From Onchocerca volvulus (taxonomy: Eukaryota > Nematoda > Chromadorea > Rhabditida > Onchocercidae): a stretch of DNA of 64,000 nt. The translations under genes and the position numbers were made by a program. Shown here one piece after another: positions 54,601-63,600 of this stretch. The notes under the pieces were generated by a model, which worked only from the letters and a program-made list of their open reading frames with translations, ran no database searches and was not told the DNA's origin. Numbering within the stretch: position 1 is the first letter of the stretch; each line of letters opens with the position of its first letter. The stretch covers positions 7,402,616 to 7,466,615 of the forward strand of contig HG738139.1 in assembly GCA_000499405.2 (NCBI GenBank), written 5' to 3'.

Positions 54601-57600
54601 GGTTATTTTTATGATTTATCTCTTTCAGATCTGGTCCCTTTCACAGCACTTCAAGCGTGAAGAACTAAATTTTATGGCTCAATATGAGGACGAATCGTTA
54701 GCTGGTAGTACTGGTGAAATGAAAACTGGCAAAGCTGCTATTGCAGAACGTAAAAAGAAACGACGTGAAGGACAAGTACTTAAATATATTACAAGAAAAA
54801 TATTGAAATTCGCATAAATTTCGATTTGCTTCTAGACTGAACTTGAATGACGCCATGATTTTATTCAGATTCGCAAAGATAAGCATGCAGGTTCGATTGT
54901 AATAGCTTGTTTGAAACGGCTATTGCCAGTTGGTTTAAATGTATTCGGTGGTCGTGAACTGGACATAGTACAACAAGCGAAAGAGAAATTCTTAGCTAAG
55001 GAATCGGAAGAAAAAATACGTGAACTTGTTCGTTCTCTTCTTGATGTGCCAGCTAAGGTTTGTTTTTACACAATTGTTTATGGTTGTGAATTGCGATAAT
55101 GATGGAAATAATCAACATGTTTTCTTGTATTGTAGTGTTGGATTAATGAACTTTTACTATAATTCAAATTGAACAATTCATCGAATTCAGTCATTAAGTT
55201 CTTGGAACTTCAGACGGATCCGACGGATAAAAATGCTTGGCAATTAAATCTTTATCGCAAAATCGGTAAGTCCCAAATGCGGAATAAAAATGTAATGACG
55301 TTGGAAGGAATAGTCGAAAAAATAACAAGTATGGGCCAAGTGGTCGCTATTCTACACGTTGTAAGCTATTTTCGCTATACTTGTGAATTAACAAATCATC
55401 TGTTCAATTAACAGTATACAGATTAATTCAATTTTCGAAATAAATCGAATTGAGGCACTTTTTTGCTTATTAGGATGGTGTAATATAACCTGCGATGTAT
55501 TAGGAGCAAAAGTGATGCAGATAATATTATTTGGTTGAATTTGAGTGAAGAACATGATTAAAAAGTAATCATTCGGATTCTTAAAAAATTTCCTGTCTTG
55601 CTACTTAAAAAAACATCATTTGTTTTTATAATTCTGCGAGATCTAGTTGGCATTAAGACAAATTATTCAAGAATGGAACAATAATAATGGTATTTTCATT
55701 CGTTATTAGTTCATTTCTCCTTCTTTTCTTTTTTATCGACTAGAGAACTTGAAAATTATAGTCGACATGACTTAGTATTCAAGTTAAGATCAAGAGCAGT
55801 GCAATGAAATTCGAGATTCAAATAGATTTACTCTACATATGTTGCATAGCATCACTTGTGCTTCATTGCATTAGTAATATACACTTAGATCGCACGAGAA
55901 TTTTAACAGCGCATATTTGATTTAGCTGTTTAATCTCTTTACAGATAATCAATTTTATTTTAATCGGAAATGAAAATATTTCTTTTAATTTATCCTTATA
56001 AGTTTCAAGGAAAATTTGTGAACATATTGCTTATGCTAAAATAACTTCACACCTGAAACATCGATTCTTTTTCATTTTTGGTGTTTCAATTTTTGAAGCA
56101 AATTTTTTTATATTATCATAAAAAAGTGATATTGCAAATCACTGCAAAACTAACTCATCATGGCACTTTAAAAGCAGCTTGAGTCACAGATTTCACCAAA
56201 CTGTTATTTCTTAGGTCAAGCAAAAATAATATTTTGATTTGTGTGATTTCTTGATTTCTGTTCTCTTATGTGCATCAGGTTCTAAATTGGCCAAATATTA
56301 GCTCTTAATTTTTTTATTAATAATTGCTAATCTTTTGCTATAAAGATTTAATCCATACGGAGCAAATTCAGATGATTTTTTGTTGCCAAACTAGAAAATG
56401 TTTGTCATTGACATTTATTGGTAAACATGTAGGAATTGAAGTAAATGATTTCACACTATCGCAAAAATATTTCTTTAAGACGAAGAAACAGTCTCTTTTT
56501 TCTTTCTATTCATTTGGTTTCATCGTCTTTATTAAGTGACTCCTCTTATCCACTTATCTTGCAAATATGAAATTATCATAATTATAGGAATATCGATGCA
56601 TGATAGAGATTCTTATAGCCCCGAAATTCGATGTCTCGTTTAAAAAATTAGAATGAGTATGAAAACTCATAATACATTAATTATATCTTTTGTCTTTAGT
56701 TTTTCATAGGCTAAGAAAATGAGTATTTCGAGACATTTTAGTCATTCAGATTTTTTGGTTGTTTACCGATCTCCTTTGATCTTTTTGAATTAATTTGGAT
56801 GTTCTGCTTTTTGTGTCTTTTTTCTTTTGGAAAATTTTGACATTTTCGAAAAAGTATCTTCTCTACCATTCATTGCATTGACAAACCTCCAAAAAATTTC
56901 ACTGTCAAAAAAACAGAATAAAATTCAAATATTGACTGATCCATGATTTTGTCATTTGTGATTACAATTAAACTTTACAAATTTATCGATGAAATAGATA
57001 GAAAATCATTAAATTAATATTCAATTTCCCAATCTGTCTTCTAATAAAATCTTTTACAAAGAAAAGTCTGATCTAATTCAGCATTTGAGAGCACAATTAT
57101 AGCTTGAAATGATGAAGAATATTAAAAAGCATATTTATAGAGACACGTGGTAGTTTTTCGATATCTACCTATTGTTTCTTGAATTTTTGTGGGAGAAATC
57201 ACTACATGCAATCGTTTCGCTGATTATTGCCTTCAGATTCTCGACTTAATGTAGAATCAAAGTGTTTCTACTTGCTTTTTTCTTTCTTCTTTGGACTCTT
57301 CAGTGCCGAGTCTTGGACTGTTTTTTATCGGTAGCAGATGGCATGTATTCATTTTAGACAGAACATCCACAAGGCTCGATGGTTAACGCTTGGAAGACGA
57401 TGTTATCAAGTCAACGGAAGAGAGCTGTCGTTGCTTGTTTCAGAATGATCCCACTCTATGGAATTCCGAGGTATTGTATCATTAATGTTGTGAAACAAAA
57501 TTTTTTTTTCTTATTGCCAACGCTCAGTCATATAAAAATCGTATGCTCGGTCTGTTTTTTTTCTATCAAACCGTTCCCGGAAAAACTCTGTTACGCAAGT

Positions 57601-60600
57601 TTTCGTCATTATTTTTATTAATGAAGACATTTAGGAATTTCATTACTTTGCAATACGCTAAAAAATATACCATTTTTCTCTGCAAAAGGATGAAACTCTC
57701 ATTGAATAGCAATAACTAAAATTCATATAAATTTTTGTGACTATCCAAATTCGAATTCTATTTTCGGCTTTTCACTCTATATTTATTAATTTCTTTCAAA
57801 AATTCTGATTTAAGTTATTCACTATATCCATTGCATGGTGCATGAAATATAGTTTGCAATGACAGAATTTCGCGATTGCTTTTACGAGTAATATCATATC
57901 TGTATTATAATTGAGGAATGAATATTCAAAGAAGTGACTCGAATTCTAACTTCTTTTATATCGCTTAACTGTTTGGCGAATTGTATTGTAAATTGATTTT
58001 TAAAAAAAGGAAAAAAATCACTGCAAAATAATCGTAGTTTCGAATGCATGAGTGTTTGTATTCCTATCTGTATTTCGTTATACACTTTTAGGCGTGATTT
58101 TAAACATAACATTGTTTTTCATTTATTATCCTCTCAATAACCGCATCACCACAGAGTATTAACATCGCAAAAATAATAGTATAAAATTTCAAGAAATAAA
58201 ATCAAGAATACCAGTGCCTTTTGCCTACTGAATGTATATTTAGAGTGAGAAGTATAGAAAATTTGTCTTTTTCGATTCATCTGTAGTGGTGGATAATCAT
58301 TTGTAAATCACTTCGTTGGAATCGCAACTTTTTACATTGTGCTCAGTATGTCGTTGTTTTACCACAGGCAACCAATAAGTTTAAAAAAGAAAGTCAGTGG
58401 AGGCGTATCCTAACATTGCAACGAAAACGTTTGGCAATCAGTTTGATAACGGCAAGTCATCTATATCGAACGGAAACGTAAGCGATGCTTTTTCAATGAT
58501 ATGTAAATAATCAAAGTAGGAATGCTACAACAACAATTAGCAAGCAATTTTTACTTTCTTGAAGAATTCTCACTATAGCGTTTATACGTTCGAAGTGCTT
58601 TTTTAGTCTGAGTTGTGATTTAGACCTAATTTGGCAAGAAGCAATCGCTTTTATGCCTCATTTCCGTTTTCCTTTTTATTTATTTATTTTTTTCAGAAAA
58701 TCTTTAAATAAATTTTTTGTTCTTGGATCTTTGAAAATATGCAAATTAGGAGCTCTTGATGAGCAATTACCAAAGCTCTTCTGATCACGTTTGGTGTATG
58801 TTATTATCCTAAAATTACCCCAACTATAAACAAATATACTATGCATGGATTATCGGGTGATAATTATCAAACTCTCAAGCGAATATTTAATAATTAATTG
58901 CAATTAAAATTTTATGGGCGAGTTAATTTTAATGTCATGGAATGTTGTTTCGAAATTACTTTGACATTTTGACTTCTGCCATCTTAATTTTGCTAATCAT
59001 AGTAATAGAAGTAGAATTATGTTATCCAACTTAATTGTTGTTTAGTTTGTCTATACTATTAATTTTGCTTGCTTTTTTATTTATATTACTTCTCATCTGT
59101 ACTTATTTCCCCATTGATATTTTTGTGCTTCGGGAACTCTAATTTTAAACTTTGCCAAAACTGTTTTGGAAAATTTTATGAAAATTAGCAACAATTATAG
59201 ATAAATAAACCACCAGATCATTTTTCCAGAAATTTATTTCCACTACTGCATTTGAAGGTGCATGAACTAAAACTGATTTGAAATTTCCGTTATGTGGCAA
59301 TTTCTAACATCTCTGCTTTTTTCATTGAGTTTCTCTGTTGAAAACTTTGCTTTTCATTTACATCTGCAAGAAAGATTCAGAATCTTTTTTTAACATAAAA
59401 TTATCGACCGAAAGTTGTTGAATGAAAAGGCTGATCTGTGCTTAACGATGATATTTGTTTTGCTGGACTCAAGTATGGTGCCAGTTTTGGAAGAAAATGT
59501 GTCAAATTCAAAAACTATATCAGCTTCAACTTTCTGTGTTCTCTTGAGAGCCTTACTTTCTTTGTTTCATTTGAATCACTTGAAAATTCAAAAAATATCA
59601 CAGTATTTGGGATTCATGCCTATATTGTGTTAAAATTTACAGTCTTTCAGACATCGAGCCATCAATTTCTTCTTGCCTGCTCTCAACAAACTTTGGCTGG
59701 AAGATGAAGATGTTGGACAAGATGCACTGATCAAAGAACTTACAGTTAATAATCTTAGTTATTTTAATTTCTGTGGTCTCTAAAATCATTACATATTAGA
59801 GTAACATATTAGAGTCCCTGATTGGATTCTGGTAGGATATAGACGTCACAAAACTTTTAGAGCATCTTCCAACTTTAATATCATCAGATGCCGATTATTA
59901 TCGAGCATCGATATCTTAAAAAGTTCTAAATGCTATCTGACAAATGTTTAACTCTGGTGGCGTCATCTATTCTTTTTTTTTTGCTGTGTAACGATACCTT
60001 TTCAGTTTTCTGAAATTTTTGGGAGATATCTCCCATCATAGTTCAATATTACGTATTATGGTCATTATTTCTACCATGAGTTTGGATTTTATGGACCAAA
60101 TAACGGAATAAATAGTAGAACTGAATTCAGTAAAACGTCTTGATCTTATTAGAGATTAAATTCATTGCAGTTAGCTGATGAAACACAAGAACAAGTACAC
60201 AGTAAATCTGGAGATGAGGAAATATTAAGTGACGAGAAAGACGAAAAGTTCGTTATTCTTCAAATTAATTTTTTCGATTTTTTCACTGTTTTGGCAGAAA
60301 ACATGCCTTTATAATGTGCTTTATAGCCTCTAGTGGTGAAGGAATTCCAGAAATAATTTTAGGAATTTCACAGTAGTATTTCTTCAGAAGTACGAGTCCA
60401 ACCAAAAGAGTTACTTTGGAATTGGCAGATTATGGCCAAAAGAATGATCTTTTTAATATTATACAAAACACTGGTCTGTAGTTTTCAACTCAGTGATTTT
60501 CAAATTAAGCCCAATTTTAGGTTTCAAGCTTCTCCAGACCCACTGAGACAATTGATTCAGTGTTTTCAACATGCAGCAACAAGTGAGCAAACTCAAACAA

Positions 60601-63600
60601 TCTCTATTGCCAATGATTCGCTGTTTGTGAATTTCGCTCAAGTAATGTCGAAATCGGTGCACATCGAAGATGAGGATGAAGCTGACGAAAATGAGGGAGA
60701 GCTTGACCAAGCGGTTAGTTTCTGGCTGAAATTGATTTCTCTTCTTCACCATTCAGAAGTATTGAGCACAAAAGATCGGTATTCTAGATAAGACTGTGAA
60801 AAAGAAAAAAAAAAAATTGAGCATTTATGTGGAGGTTAACTTTTCGTTACGTATTTTTCATTATAAATGGATTTCTTATTTTAGCAAAAAGAAGAGAAAT
60901 CGCAAGCTCTTCGCGCAGAACAAGCAGTTTTGGCAGATCGCGGTGCAGCAATAATGTGCCTCATGTATCTGTCTGCTAGTAACGGTGAGCCGAGTGATAT
61001 GGTAGCAGAAGCTCTACAGTTGGGCATTCATCTTCTCAATGGCGGAAATAGTAAAATCCAGGAGGTTCAGAATCCTGCCAATGTTTTCTAATTATTTTGG
61101 GAAATCATTGATGTAAATTGTAGAATCTAACTAAACATTATGATGAATTTTGCTGATAGCTATGTCTTTCCTACAATTAATGATTACTGGTACTTTTAAG
61201 AGAGGTATTGAGCCTCATCTTGCACAGGCTTGTTCCCTGAGAGTACTGTAGACAGGTAAGGCACTAAGCAAATGTTCAATATTAATTAATCCAATTCAAA
61301 TACTAACTCCTGAAATTAAATTAGAACTAAGACATGTGTTTACAAGAGAGTAACCATTAATTAAATTAATCATTAAACTAAAGGTAACAATAATGAAAAT
61401 CTTTAAAACATTTATGCTACTTTGCTGTTATAGCAGAAATTTTTTGATATATTTACCTCTCATCAATAGATCGTTGCAGATGCTGATCGATTATCTGCAA
61501 CTGAAGAAAGATGTCCGCTTCTTTGTTTCATTAGCCGGTTTAATGAATAAGTGCAGTGTGCTGAATCTTGAAATGTATGAACGACAAATTAAGGTTTACT
61601 CTCCTTTCCTATACAATAAATTACTTGTTATTTCTTAAAATTATCGATCTTATTTTTAAAAACTTTAATTACAGGCTGAAGGTCTTGGTATGGGTGCTGA
61701 ATTAGCCTCTGCTGCTAATCAAAATCTAAATGATTCTGAATTTACTTGTAGCCTTTTCCGATTTTTACAATTAACTTGTGAAGGACATAATTTAGGTAAT
61801 ATTTCGAAGTGATCATTTTATATTCTTATAACAACCATTAATTTGAATTACATAATTCGGAAAAATGAAACAAGTGAATCTTAGAAGAAAGTTAAAAAGT
61901 GAATCTTTGTGAGTATTATCGTATTATCCCCAGATCGGTTTATAGTCGGTCTATATCCAAAATTGTTATTCATGAACTACTTGTGTTCTTTTACTGTTAA
62001 ACATCTTTTGCGCAGTCTGGCTAATTTTTCCAAAAATACTTATTTTAGAATTCCAAAATTATCTTCGAACTCAACCTGGACACACGACAAGCGTAAATTT
62101 AATCAACTGCACTGTTGATTATTTGCTAAGATTGCAAGAATCGGTGATGGATTTCTATTGGCACTATTCAAGCAAGGATGTAATTGATGAGAGTGGTAAA
62201 GAGTATTTCCTGAGGGCTATTCATGTATGTAGCCAGGTATTCAACACACTTACTGAAAGTATACAGGTACTTTTTATTTTCCATTTTTACTTTTATGGAG
62301 GGATTCAGAGAAATTCTTCACGTTTAATAGGCCCATAGCAAAGATTTGGAAATTAATAAAAACATGGATCTGTAGATAACAAGAAATAACATGCATTATT
62401 TAATTAGAAAGAATGCTAAAAGAATTGAAAAGGTTATAAGTGAATTTTAGGGTCCCTGTACAGGGAATCAGATGACACTTGCAAACTCTCGTTTATGGGA
62501 TGCCATCAATGGATTCTTCTTTTTGTTCGCACATATGATGGAAAAACTGTACAAAAATAGCACACAGTTAGAACTGTTAAGAGAATTCTTAAATCTACAG
62601 AAGGATATGATTGTACTAATGTTATCCATGCTTGAAGGTACTTTTTTTTTTTTTTGCCTTGTAAGAAATATGATAATATGTTAATATAAACGAATAATGG
62701 CTATTGGAATTTTGTTTATTTGCTATAAAAGGTTAAGAATGCAAAGCTATTCTGAAATCGTTCTGGAAAATGAATAAAAAAAAAATCTGTGAAAAGAAAA
62801 AATAGAATGGTTAATTTTTTTAAATCTTACGAGTAAATACCATCAGTTTTTCAATTTCTAGGAAATGTGCTTAATGGATCTATTGGTAAACAGATGGTTG
62901 ATGCATTAGTTGAAAGTGAGCAGAATGTAGAAATGATATTGAAGTTTTCGGATATGTTCTTGAAACTAAAAGATTTGACAACGTCACAGGCGTTCCAAGA
63001 CTTCGATACTAACCGTGACGGTTGGATATCACCTAAAGAATTCCAACGCGCTATGGAAAGTCAGAAGATGTATTCCGTGTAAGTTCAAAATATTGAAGAA
63101 AGTTTAAATGCATCACATTCGTTTAGAATCAAAATATATCGTATGTTTGATTTTAGAGTTAGTTTGTTCCTCAACTTTTGAAATGATTCAAAATATCTTT
63201 CAAATTCAAAAACTTGATATACTATAAAAACAAATGCTTTTGGATAAAATCGGATTCAAAAAAGAATTGAATGGATAGTGCTGTTCTGGAATTTTAACTT
63301 AGATTTAAAATAATTTCTGATTGCCCGAAAGTTTGATTTTTCTTGACGTCATTGACTCAATTAATCAGCTAATCTACGACGATGTTTTTCTCATTTTTTG
63401 TGTATTTGGCATTCTTCATCTAAGATGTTTTATTTCAGTGAGGAAATAACATATTTAATGATGTGCACAGATGTCAATAATGATGGTAAAGTGGATTACA
63501 TGGAATTCACGGAACGTTTCCACAATCCTGCCCGAGATATTGGTTTGTGATATACAATTGTTTTGTTAAATGAAAAGTATTTTTGATTTAAATTCAGTAA

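Noticed and set aside
56324..56539. A third alternative copy of the calmodulin-binding exon (contains [15 protein letters not shown])
   Set aside because: The resemblance is weak, there is no Trp, and the available splice sites do not give phase 0 in and phase 2 out.
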